From Phoronis australis (taxonomy: Eukaryota; Phoronida; Phoronidae): a stretch of 64,000 nucleotides of DNA. The notes beneath the pieces are model-generated. The model did not search any database and had not been told where the DNA came from. It saw only the letters and a list, made by a program, of their open reading frames with translations. The stretch lies in contig NMRA01000453.1 of the NCBI GenBank assembly GCA_002633005.1, positions 1-64,000 of the forward strand, read 5' to 3'. Below, piece after piece: positions 24,640-38,110 of the stretch; position 1 is the first letter of the stretch; every line of letters begins with the position of its first letter. The position numbers and the translations under genes are program-made.

Positions 24640-24970
24640 ACTAGTGCCCCACTTTTAAGTGGAGCGTCCACACACACATATCCGATAGCTAGGGTAAGGC
24701 AGTTTTCACTCTGTGACAATGAACACTTAATGCAGATACGGGCCGCAAAAGAAAACCCGTCTATAACCGCAGCTGATAATTAGTTCCGCCTTGCCTCAGG
24801 TTTGCAGCCCTACAGGAATTAGAAGTGGTGTAAGTTACCCTAGAAAAGTTACCCTACCTAGGTAAGGTGGAGTAGGTTGTCACAAGTGGCGTTGCACTAG
24901 TTTAAATAGCGTCCACAAAGCCTCCAAACCTAGCAACAAGTTGTTCTCTGAGTAACTTCTTCTAGGGTAT
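24640..24970 (+). mobile_element. MITE-like repeat, copy inverted relative to 16.0-16.3 kb
   Basis: Aligns with the reverse complement of 16011-16290. Both ends have GAACAACTTG followed further in by a 'gcgtcca' segment (24617-24672 versus the complement of 24905-24945), suggesting terminal inverted repeats. Confidence 0.6.
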
Positions 24971-25202
24971 GTTTGTGTATGGATGGCACTTTAGGAACTT
25001 ATTTATTTTGCTGTAATATTTAGTAGAATTTATTTAAATTTCTTAATTATGAGAGATAATGGCACTCATTACCCAGTCTGTTTCTCAAACTTAAACTTAA
25101 TGTTTCATCTTTGTTATTATCTCCCTTGCTAAGTCTAAGATTCTTCGTGTCCTGTAGTTGGGTTGTAAGACATAACCACACTCAACCGATCTTGACTTGT
25201 TG

Positions 25203-25434
25203 CCGAATATGCCTAAGCCAGCTACACAAGTCACAAGCAATGCATACATGGCCATTGTTTTGATTTTTCAATTTTAGGGTTGCCCAACCCCACTAAAGTC
25301 TAAAGCGTGTTCATGAGTCACTGATGGTTTTGATGGAAACAGAATCCTATCAAACTGTCGTATTTTATGAGAATTAAAGGCCCAATTCGATTAAATCATT
25401 TAGCCAACTAAACAGGATGAAATGCAGCTTTTTC
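25203..25434 (+). repeat. Dispersed ~240-bp repeat, copy 3
   Basis: Colinear with the copies at 13995-14245 and 20395-20640. It ends about 300 bp before the RAD54B start codon. Confidence 0.6.
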
Positions 25435-25737
25435 ATCCAAAGTCTGCTGTTGGCTTTAACCGGGACAATTGTGATACTTGCTTTTGCCAATTACCACCCA
25501 ATACTTGTTTTGACTTTGTCTCAGGTTTCAAACTATTCTTCTCTTTCTATCCAGTTTGCAAGATCAGTGTAAAAGGCTGAGTTACAGAATTAAATGTATT
25601 AGAAAAAAAATTTTAATGTTGTAATTGTTCCAATTCTATGTCTTAAATAACTGAGCCGATGTGAGCGTAAACAGTGAACTGAACAGCAGCCTTAACAGCA
25701 GTGAAATTATGAAAATATGTTTCTTTCTTGTAGCACA

Positions 25738-28700
25738 ATGCGGAGATCAGCAGCACCCAGCCAGAGCTGTTCCTTGAAGCGACCAAGGTTCTGTAGTCCA
25801 GCGTTAAAGAAAACGACCAGTGACAGCTGCTCTGAGTTGGTACTGTACTGTTTGTTGTTGAGTTGTGAGACAGAATTTGAAAGTGTTGAGTAAGGGTGTG
25901 CTTGTGCGCCCATGTGTATGTGTGTGTGCGTGTTTATACGCGCGTCACTCACAAATCCCTAGACCAGTGTNCCAGCAAGGCCAAAATTTTGTACGCCGAA
26001 GATGAAAGGCCTGTCTTTCCGTTCACCATTAGCAAAACTGAGCAACCAGCATTCAGTGAGCAATACGTCAAAGGAAGAAAGTGTCAAGTCCATGTCAGAG
26101 ATTTCTTGTTACTTCAGTGTGATGTGGTGTAAACTGTCAAAGAAAAAGGTAAGAATGGTTTTGGACGCACTTATTAATCAAAAGCATGTGTGCTTGGTGT
26201 TTAGAATCTATTGGAAGGATCATTATCATAATGAAGTTTCATGAATGTGTTCCTGGGATGAGCAAGGCTGAAGTTGATTTTTGGAAGGATTGTGGCTTCA
26301 CCTAGTGGCAATGTCTGTGCCACAATCTTTACCAAGTTCCTTGATAAATCTTCACAAATTTGATGCGTGTGTTCCAGTTGAGAGTATGCATGTGTTCCAG
26401 TTGAGAGTATGCATGATGCTTATTTTGGGATGATTCAGATTCGTGGCGTCAACTAGTGGCAATTTAGGTTTTCCTTGCATGGCTCTGTACCAAGATGTGT
26501 GATAGATGTTCATGGTAAACAAATTTGTCAAGGATGAGAGGGCTTATGCTGCACCCCATAGTGCACTTTTTATTTCATGTAACACAATACTTATAAACAC
26601 CCCCATAAGCATACTGTTTGTAGTGCTGCCTGGGTGCATTTCTACGCTTTGTGTTGGTCTTGTATCAATTGTAATTGTAAAATTCATTTTTGTGCTTTTC
26701 AGCATAAAAAGTGGGAGGGGGATGGTGAGTTGTTGATCAATAAAATGTTTTTGTGTTACATTTACTATTGTGCAGTATTGTAAAATAAGCTTAAAAAACA
26801 TGTAATAATGCAAGTTTGTGCGTCATACAACAGCTTAGTATTGATTCCGTATTTGTTACATACCATTCATTAGATAATGAACAAAAAATGATCATTTTCT
26901 GGTCTTGCATACAATACACGCCAAAACTATTCAGGCAAAATGGCTTGTAATTCCGTATCATGACGGCTGGGCAGAACCAGTTCATAGAGCAGCCCTCCCT
27001 CGTGACTGAGAGTGCAGGGGTAATGAACAGGAAAGTCATTCTGTGGTTAGAAATTTGCCATGATATTCGTCATTTAATCATTCCCAGTCATTTTTGCTGT
27101 TAACAGAATTAGCTGCCATGACAGGGACATGGCATTTTGTTTGATTATTTTTGTCTTGTACTGTAAAGGAGTAGTTCATGGAGTGTCGTCAGCCTGGACC
27201 AATCACTGCTGTTTATGGATCCCTTAAATGTTACGTAATTTTCCCTACAATTTACGGACAGCTCTATCTTATGTTGTTGACAAGAGGCAAAATAATTAAT
27301 CCACCCCTTCAGTTGACAGACTGTTACCTCTCCATGCCACCCCTTTCACACAGTACAAGACAAAAGTAATCAATCTACAGAATTGCTCGACCACCTTACT
27401 AACTTTCCTGTTATTTGCCTTCATTCTCGGTCGTGAGGACATACTACTCTGACTTTGAATTTGGCTTCCACCCAGCCGTCATGATGGGGAATTCTGGGCC
27501 GTTTTGTTGGAATACTTAAGACTTGTACCGCACATGAATTGTCGCTATGTGATTGGTGGAACTGTCCTTGATGGAGACTGTTACATTATCTGCTCTTGAT
27601 CAATGCTTGACAAAGAGCATCGTTGGCTCTAACTATTAAGAGTTTGCATACTTCCTGCTGTCATTGTATATTTGGATCTATCTTCTGCATTTCATGTTAT
27701 CCAGCTGTTTTAAGAACTTTTGGAAGGAGTGCAACCCTACAGGATATGGATGGCAAAATGTAAGTGACTTCAACAGATTTGTCTTTTTTGTTATGGTGAC
27801 ATGGCTGTATACAATACGGTACCAGTGATCATGAGAGAACAACACATTCCCAGCCTCTTGGGCTTACATGTCACTTGGAACAAATTAACTAGGTGGTTGT
27901 ACAATAGATAATCTATGTTGCTGAAATGTTTGCTTATGGAATGGAAAATGAAATTTCTCCTGTAATTTTCAATACGGCCACGCCAACCAATCTTCTGTGG
28001 TGGCCATTTTCTAGTCTAAAACTTATTGCCTGCCACTTGTGTGATTTTGTACGGTATAGCGTGACCTCTCCAAACCCACGAGAAATTTGCTCTGTGGAAT
28101 GCACCACAGTCTATTGACATTCTCGCTACTAATTAAGTTAGTTTTCTTACATGTAATATGGTTGTCAGCCACCCAAGATAATTATAATAAATTTATCCTA
28201 AACATGTTTACCCAGACTTCTCTGCCCATGTAGGGTGCTAGAAATTGCATTCTCATCTTCAAATTTTCAGCATAGGCAAGAGTACAGGGTTTAAGACTGC
28301 TGAATTGTCGTCAATGGATGTGGGTCACACTCTGGTTATTGGAGGCAAAGAAATTGAGGTAAGGATTCTCTAAATCTTTAAGTGAAAATAAACTTTTGGA
28401 GTCAACTTGATCATGTAGGCTGTCAACATTAGGGAGTGCGAATTAAAAATTTGCATCAAGTTTGTGTAGAATCTGTAAACCAGTTTACAAGTTCTGTGTA
28501 TATGTTTATGCTTTTGTTTCCCTTTTTGTTGGTATGAAAATTTTCTGTCAGATCTATAAAGCATAGTTGGTTGTGGTCTCTTTTTTTGAAAATCGAGTTG
28601 ATGTGCTGTTTTGTTTGTTTGCTCACTTTTCAAAAGAGAAAATTCACCTGAGACGAGTGAAAATAATGTGGTATTATTTTTTTACTCATCACATGCTTTT

Positions 28701-31700
28701 GTGCAGCTTTTCAAAAACAAACACAAGTCCTTGGGTGAAATTGATGCAGGCAGGATTTTTTTATTTAGTCGGCAACCAAAGTCGGGGTAGAGACCAGAAA
28801 CAATGCTTTTTAGCCTTAGGTTCTATTTCTATCCCAGGTGATGTGCAAACTGTCTGAAGCTGACTACAAGTCTGGGAAGTGCTTTCATCAAAGCAGTGTA
28901 CAATCAGTTCCCTCTGTAACATTCAATTCAGGTTTGTTGGAAGCAGAATTAACGTATCGTGCACCAACTTTATGTAAAGAGGTGTTGAGCACAGCCTAGG
29001 TAATACAATGATTACCTTTGGATATTCTGTTTCACACAATTGCAATTGTCAAATATTTTCATTTGATTTTATGGCAATCACAAAAATTGAGTCGTGAAAT
29101 AAGACAAGTTAATACTAAGCTTCTTGTTTTCTGTTGTTATACTGTGGTCTTATTTATGGGTTAATAAACTGCATCATTCTTATTCTATCTTACTATGAAG
29201 TTGTCTAATTTTGACCTGCTGTCGCACCACTTTATGTAGTGTATGTAATTGATGGTGGCCTTAACAAGATATTTGCTTTTGTCTCATAGTCCTTTTTTCA
29301 CCTACTATAACTTAACTGTGTAATGGAACGCATCTTGTGACTTACTGTTTCAATGCATCCATTGAATTTAAAGGGATGTTAACAGTTTTAAGGCCAAAAA
29401 TATATTTTTTAGGATTATTGCTAGTTAGGATAGACTTCTTGAGGTCCTGAGCATAGGCTAGAGGTCTAAATGAACAGAGGTTGTGTTTTTTATGAACTTA
29501 TGAAAGTTAATCTCTAGACACATTTTGTCATTTCCGCTGTAACAAGTCTTCAGTTGAACACATGATGGAAGGTGGATTCCCTGTGACATGGTCACATTCT
29601 GTGACAAAACGTGCATGTGACGTTTTGAGAATTCTGTCAAAAATGTATTGTAATCTGCTGGGCCAAGTATGCTGTTAGTGTTTTGTTGGGTTTACAAGCA
29701 CTGTATACTGTATCAAGTGGTGGCTCCTGTTCACAACTGATGAAATTATGATGTTCATCGTTATCAATGACAAATATAGAGTCTCATTTATGTGACAATT
29801 GCAGAGATGGTGCAGTATGCAAAAAGCACCAAAAAATGTGACAATTTAGACTTCCCTATAATATTTTGAAAATTTTGAGATTGTGACATGTCATGAAACA
29901 CGAATCTGTTCTCTGCCTTGAATAATGTGTATTGTGAAGATAAGAATCAATTCTGAATTAACCTTTGGTTTCAGTGAATATTTCACCCAAACACTACTTC
30001 AAAGTACTGACTGGATACGTGTTGATTATAATAAACATTGAGCAACCTGTTTATGGCATTACAATGAGCTCTTCATTTTAACTTGAATGATAACACTTCA
30101 CAGCAGTCACTGTGCAAATTCCACTTTTAGTGATTGCAATAATTTTTTGTTTCATTTACTTGTCACATCTTTTTAGGTAGTGTGTGTGTATGACGAGATT
30201 GGTTTTTATAAGTTAGTATTTTCTCCACTGCTATGTAATTTTTCTATTTTCACTGTCTCAGGCGTGTCTAAACCATTTCAACAACCTCAGCTATCCAGAA
30301 GCAAATATGTAGATGTGAGTACATTGGTTTTCCTAAATACCCAATAAGCCTTCACTTGTAATGTTGCTAAAAATATAATAGATTTTTTTCATTAAGGAAC
30401 CTTTCCTTCTTGCTTATTGTCAAAACTGCAAATTAGAAACTAGATTACCCTACAAAACAAAACAGGTCTCTGATAAAAAATTCCATCCTTACAAAACATG
30501 ATGTAGGGCATCAATTGAAAAACAGTGTCAAAAGCCATCAGTCTTGCAGGTTTATCTCACCCTTCATTCTGGACGATTTTATATCAAGCACATGTTATTT
30601 CTCAATGGTAGAATTTAAGAGAACTTTTTGAGTCAATTTTTTGTAGGTCGTAAGACAATTTTCTTTCTCCAGGATACCAAAAGGACCCAGGTGATTAGCC
30701 CAAAGTTTGACCCGCTTCATCCTGATGCACTAGTGATGCCGAGGCCATCTCTCTCACATCAGGTGTGTAATAATACAGTTCATGGAAGCACTACTCCTAC
30801 ATGACTTGGTTCACATGGCTATGCATATTAAAAGTGCTTGTGCCTGGGTATGATCACACTCATTCTTTCTGAGGCTAGTTTTCAGATTATAGAAATTAAA
30901 GTGTACAAAAGGTGAATGTGTTTCTGTGCTCCAACTCCATTATTTCGTTTTTAAAAGTCTTGTACTATTGAAAAATGTTGTCAGATAAGAGCAAATGTGA
31001 TTCAAGATCCGAAAAATGTGTACAGCCCGTAGGCAACAAGTCCCATGCACCATAACTCCACTTCCAAAAAAACAATTAATGGAACTGGAACCACAGAAGT
31101 TTTGTAATTGCTCTTAGTTGGTAACTTTCCACATCTGATAGCTAGATTATACAGTAAAAAGTTAATAATATACGATCCACTAAAAAGCAAAACTGTCAAC
31201 AAAAATTACAAACATTTTTAAGTCTGGTCTGCGCTCCACTTGTTGTTCACATCACGTGACCTAACAAACATAAGCCTGTCTATATTTCCACCCCCGTTCA
31301 AGATTTTCATATTTATGTCAACAGTCAACGTAAGCTGTTGTCACAATAAAGACTGTGGTTTGTTTATATAATCATAAATGCGTTGTCCACGACGAGTGCG
31401 ATTGGTGACAACCTTCATCATAGGCCAGGATTAGAGAATGCGGTGTTGAGATTTAATGATGGTCATTAAAAGCTTATGTGAAATTCGCATCATGTTTTTT
31501 GTATTCAGCAACAACACAATCGGAGAAAGGAGCAAGTAATAGACGTTGTCATTGACCCTCATTTGGTCGTTCACTTACGGCCCCACCAGAGAGATGGCGT
31601 GACCTTCATGTATGAGTGCACCATGGGAATGAAAGATTACAACGGCAGCGGTGTTATTTTGGCGTACGTTCTAGCTTGGATAGATACGTTGTTTATTATT

Positions 31701-34700
31701 TTTTTGTTGATACTGTTTTTAGTAACTTGGAATTGGAGGTTTGGGATTAGGCTTTGTAGTAGCCTGTTGATTTGTATCTTCAGTTTACATTGTCAATAGC
31801 CTCGAAAATTTCATATTCAGTAAGATGTCTATCTGCATTTCAAGAATCAGTTAAATCATTTCAAATTAAAAGAATGCCCCTGCAGTAATTGATGATGCTT
31901 TTGAAAACTAGTCTTTCATGTCCAAGCCATAAAGTCATCAATGTTTCCATGCCACTTGTTGTCAGCTAATAGAGTTTTTTGTTGTAGCGATGACATGGGT
32001 CTGGGAAAGACATTGCAGTGTATTACTGTGATATGGTATGTACTTTGATATGGTACGTACTTTGATATGGTACGTACTTTGATATGGTACGTGCTTTGAT
32101 ATGGTACATACTTTGATATGGTATGTTCTTTGATATGGTACGTACTTTGATATGGCACGTACTTAGATATGGCACGTACTTTGATATGGTACATACTTTG
32201 ATATGGTACATACTTTGATATGCTACGTATTTTGATATGGAATGTACTTTGATATGGAATGTACTTTGATATGGTATGTAATTTGAATTGAAAATCACAT
32301 TGATCACCACTTAGGCAATAGGACTATTACCTCAAGATATGCTTTTTCACACAATGGCCAGCGTCGAATGTTTTGATTGAATTTTGCAAGTCACCAAAAG
32401 CCGTAAAAAGAGTCAACACTTTTTGTTTTAAAAAGGTTCTGTTGTGGTTGTAATGGAGCTTGTTGGTGTTATTTTCATTTTTATTTTGTCTTCATTTGAA
32501 GTCAACCATTTTATTAACCTTAGTTACCTTAAAGAGTACATAATGTCCCTACTTTGTAGTATCTACAAAGCAACACACTTTAGACTGAATGTGAATCTTT
32601 GTTTTAGAGTTTCGTATAGTTTGAAGTTTTGAAAATGAAAGTCGTCTATTCACCATGCCAAGAAAAGTCCAGATTAAGGTCCGGTGTATCAGTTATGTCC
32701 ATGTAGCTTGAATGTCCTGTAGTTTTGCAATTCGTTTTCAATTTTTGTTAATCACCTCTTTCAGGACGTTGCTCAAACAAGGGCCATATGGGATGAGACC
32801 TGAAATCAAAAGGGTGCTGATAGTGACACCTAGCAGTCTAGTCAAGGTATGGTCCTGTGTACGTGTACAGTGTTCTAACAAATACTTAATGAGGAACTTG
32901 AAATTCTCTAGGTGTCACAAGTGGAGCTAGGAACCCTCTTTATAATATAGAAATGTACCCATTTGGGTTGATCACTTGGGTCCCTTACCACATGTGTGCC
33001 CCCAAGCTAGTGAACTGTTTTTGGCTCTCATTCTGTTGTTATTAGCACCTCGTATTAAATATGAGATGGCCTCTAGTTTAGGGAATCTTCACTTTTATTC
33101 AGTTTTCTTCAAATTGTAGAATTGTTCAGTCTGCTTTACAAGTCAATTCAAATTGCAATAATGGAGCACAACATTGTGCTGTTTCCTGTTGATAATAGGG
33201 AACTTCAGCGTTTAAGCCTGTGTCTGCGGTATCACTGCTTGATCTGCTTCTCAGTCACTTTGTTTTCAGATTGTCACTTTAAAGGATGTTTGTATTTTTT
33301 GTTTCCTAGTTTATCTGCACTGACTAAACAAATCTGTCGTTGAATTCAATGTTTTATGTTGTAGAACTGGTGCTGTGAATTCAGGAAATGGTTAGGCTCT
33401 GAAAGGCTATCTGTTTTCTCGGCTGGTTCTGATAATCGAGTTGATGTGAGTGATGCATGCATACTTTATCTGGAACATACTTTTCCTTGTACTTATCTTA
33501 CCTGGTAGATAGATACCTTACCTGGTACATACCTTACCTGGTACATACCATACTTGGTACTTACCGTACGAACCTTACGTAGTATATAACGTACCTGGCA
33601 CATACCTTATACCATCTGAGGGCAATTCCTATTCTCTGTGTATATTATGTTAAAACACCTTCCATTTTAAACCACCTCGTTTTGCTGTTATCATTGGAAT
33701 AATTTCTACTTTCATTAAATTACATTAACATGTTTTGATAAATTTCTCTTTTCTTTCCAGGAATTCGTCAAGTCACCTTTATATCCAGTTCTAGTTATTT
33801 CATATGAGATGCTTATGATGTGCTATGATGACATCTGTAAACTGAAATTTGACCTGGTTGTTTGTGATGAAGGTCATAGGTTAAAAAATTCTACCATCAA
33901 AACAGCAACTGTAAGTTAGCATTTGCAAAGTGAAGTTCAATAAATTATAACTTCTTGATACCATTTTTGGTTTAAGGCGGCTGTGAGCCTGCCTTCAGTC
34001 AAAAGCTAACTGTGAAATGTGTTTAAAATTCCCTTAAAAATGTAAAGTTGCCCCTCAGAAGTGCTAAATGGAATTTTTCTTTCCAGATGATTGCTCACCT
34101 GCCTACTCGCCGTAGAGTGGTTTTGACCGGTACTCCAATACAAAACGACCTTCAGGAGTTTTACTCTTTGGTGGATTTCTGTAATCCTGGTATTTTAGGT
34201 TGGCCTCACTGGTTTTATATTGGAATTACACGATTGCAATTTTCACCTGTAAATTGTTTTTTAATATTGACGCAATTAGATAAACTAAAATAAAGATGAG
34301 AGTAACTTCTTTGTTCCAATACAGGCTTACTTAAAGAAAGTCTAAGGCAAAAAAGAACGACTAAATGTTTAGAACTTAGCCTTGAAATTTTTGACAAGAT
34401 AAAGAATATATTGTCTACTTGTTTTTAAAATTAGGAGTGCAAGTGGGTGTGAGATTAACGTTGAACAGCTCGGATCTAGTATCCAACACACATGATGGTT
34501 ACAGCTCAATTTTGAAAAAGGTCTTGTTATGCCATACTTGAGTGCTTGAAACTTTTATGGACCCACTTAATGCAGTTTTTTTGTTTAATTGTACCAGGTA
34601 CAAAATTACATTGAAGTTCTGTTCGTTCACTAGACCACTGTTTCATGAATCTGGGAACACTGATTGAAAACTCAGTATCTTCAATGACTGTTGGTGTATA

Positions 34701-37700
34701 TTGGTGTAATCACTGATTACCTTTTCCAGGTAGCAAGGCTGCTTTTCGTAAGGTCTATGAGGAGCCCATTGTGTCGTCCAAACACCCCGGAGTGAGTGAG
34801 GAAGTAAAAGAGCTGGGTAGAGACCGAGCGGCTGAGTTATCACGGCTGACAGGATTGTTCATTCTGAGAAGGACGCAGGAGATTAATAGCAAGTACCTGC
34901 CTCCAAAAGGTTAGTGGTTGTGTTAGAAGTGGTCAGGTGAAAGCTAGAGGAAACATCTAACTACTGGTTAGATGTTACAGAGGAAACCTCTTGTAATTGC
35001 ACCTGCATTCTATCTGAAATATCCATAAAAAAGTTGATTGTTTTCTAATATATTGGTTTTGTTTTTCGTAATTGGGTGGAATAGTGTGATAGAGCATTTG
35101 AATGCAACGCCAAAGGGATTCATGAATTTCATGATATCCTGCTAACTTGTCAGTAGATACTAAAAAGGGCCCGAGGTCTGTCTGAAAGCTTTGTTAACTG
35201 AGACTTGAGACTCAAACTATTTTACTGTCATGTTTGCCTCATTTCAGATCCTCTCGTGTAGGCGAGGTGCGTGTCGAGAGGTCTATTGTTACTGTCACCT
35301 GATTATAGTCATTGGATGCTACGTTACTGTAGCTCCGCAGTCATGATCTATGTTGATGACTATCAAATACTTATTTCACATTGGTTTCCAGTTGAGATGG
35401 TTGTATTCTGTCCACCCAGTCAGCTACAGTTGAGCTTGTACCACAAGTTACTTGGCTCGCGGATGGTCAGGTCCTGTTTCAACCTCTCTGTTGATGGAAC
35501 ACCCCACTTGGTGTGCATTGGTGCTCTCAAGAAATTGTGCAATCACCCACATCTGTTGTATGAGAAGGCACGAGGTGTTGAGATTCGCAAGGAAGAGATG
35601 TTCCAAAACGAGGTGAGCTCTTGCTAACAAAAGTGTCGACCCCTAATTGGTGTCAAAAATATACCTTAGCAACGTGTGTCTTGACAAATGTACAAAACTG
35701 GCAATAGGCGATGCTACTTGTGATGGAATTGTATTAGACTTAAGTTTAATAATACTGTTTAATCTGACATTATCTTTTAGTCAAATTGTGTCTCCTGAAT
35801 AAAGTTATCGACCAAAAACTAAACTCAGCCCCATAGGGTGAATGTGAGAATGAAACAGTTTCAATATGGATTGGCGTCTTGTCCCTTACACCATACAAAA
35901 TTTCACGAAAATCTGTTGAGTGAAACGAGCACTTTTAAAAAAGCAATTACTATGGACAGGTGGAGGAAATGATCCTGTTGGTTCCTGGGTTGTCTATACA
36001 TATAACATACTGATTATGTGTATAACATCATTTCTGAAATCTATTGGTTTATTTACACCAATCTCTAGACTTACATTCTGGTAAGATGCTATGTATTGTA
36101 AAACAAATAAATCGTAATTATTGAGTCGTGATTGTAATCTTCCCTTTGTTATAGGATGACAGTCTCTACCATGGTCTTCTCAGTCTGTACCCAGGTGACT
36201 ATGACCCTGTCAAGGTCATGTCAGAACATTCTGGAAAAATGGCTGTTGTTTCTTGTCTGCTGTCTGCTATGAATCTGGCGGAGACCAGGGAGAAAATTGT
36301 GTTGGTCTCAAACTACACGCAGGTACTAATAGAGATGAACTATTTGGGTGTGTTCAATAAATGAGGGTCACTCGTTACATTCCTGCAGTGAGAATTCTTG
36401 GCTTTTATAAAAATATTGAGTATGGTGGGTATTAATACACCATTTGCTCTGGCACAGTTCCATATTACATCTCTTTTTGTTGTGTTCATTTTGTGTGTAT
36501 AGTAAGGCCACATGGTATCGTGCAAAAGTGTAGCAAGATTTGTGTTCCACTTTCATGATTTTGCCTGATCTCAGCAAATTCATAAAGCTAACTGAACGCT
36601 GATCTTTCAAGGATACTTGGTTTTCATGCTTAAATGTACTTTAAAAACCCCACAGTGTATACACTCAGTTTAAACCAAAAATCTTCAGAAGAAATTCACA
36701 CAGCTAAAATTGTCAGCCAGGATGGCTGATTGTGAGTAGAATTCAAAATTAGAGTAGCTGGAATGACATGTCATGGGTAAACACTTGTCATACTGGGAAT
36801 TTTGTTCGATTGCTGTTGAAGGTGCAGAGGTCAGGGGTGTGCAAAAATGTTGTGAGGACGCTCTGGCAGATTATGCGCTGATATGCATTTTTCTGGACAA
36901 GTCGAGTGGTTAGTTGTGCTTGACTTCTTGTAGACCTTAGACCTGCTTCAACAACTGTGTGAAGATGAAGGATACAGCTATGTCAGACTGGATGGCCAGA
37001 CTCCTGCAAATAAACGACAGCAGATGGTCGAGAACTTCAATAGTCGTCACTCACAAGACTGTGAGTAACACTATTGGTTAATGTTTAAAAATGGGCATGT
37101 TCTTTTCTCCAAATGTTGCTAAATGCTTATTCCCTTTTTGTGGAAATGATTCTACGGTGAATGACATTGTAAAGATTTCATATTTGAATTAAACATTAGT
37201 TTTGTAAGGACAAGAAATGTTATTTCCTTTTCAGTTGTATTCTTGCTCAGCTCAAAGGCAGGGGGCACAGGCCTGAATCTGATTGGTGCTTCACGACTTG
37301 TATTGTTTGACATTGACTGGAATCCAGCCAATGATCTTCAGGTATTCATGAAGTACTTACACAATGGCTTTTACTGCATTTTCTTTGCCAAAAAAACGAG
37401 GTTAAGATAGCATGTGCATCTCACTTTGTACTAGAAGCATTTTTGTGTGGTTGAAATGTTATTGATATTGTGTTCAATAAAAGACCTAAATACAGTTGAT
37501 TTCAACCTAAAAGCCTCCACAAACTTGTTATCAGGTTGTCTGAATTGTCATAACGTGCCTTGATTGTGATACTGTCCATGGTTCTTACTCAGATTATTAG
37601 TTGATTCCTACCTATTTTTTCTCTTTTTCAAAGTCACAGTTAAATCTTGGTGTGATACGCCTCTTAGTTAATCATGTATTGTAATGTTTCTGTTACATTA

Positions 37701-38078
37701 AAAAGCATGGTTGGTTCTGGTCTCTACACTGACTCATTTTGAGCCCTGTGCCACAAAACACTCGCCCGAATCAATTTCAGCCAAGGTCTGGTACATGTTT
37801 GAGAAGTTGCACAAATGCACGTAAGCGAGGGAAAGCAAGGTTTGGAACACCTCGATTTGCCAAGCGACGAGTAAAAAAATGTACATCATCTTGCTTGTTG
37901 AATTTTCTTTTTTATAAGTGAACAACTAAAAAGTAGCACACCAATGTCTCAATTTTTAAAAAAAATGTTTTCAATTATTTATTTCTCAAAATAATTCCCA
38001 GTACATCAAAAAAGAAAAATTATGTTTGAGACAAAACATGTATGCACACGTGCACGCACGCACCCACACACACACACG

Positions 38079-38110
<32 letters not shown>

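Noticed and set aside
31916-32310. Long minus-strand frames rich in [12 protein letters not shown] repeats
   Set aside because: They are translations of the 17-bp splice-donor minisatellite in RAD54B intron 10; 17 is not a multiple of three, so two frames look alike.
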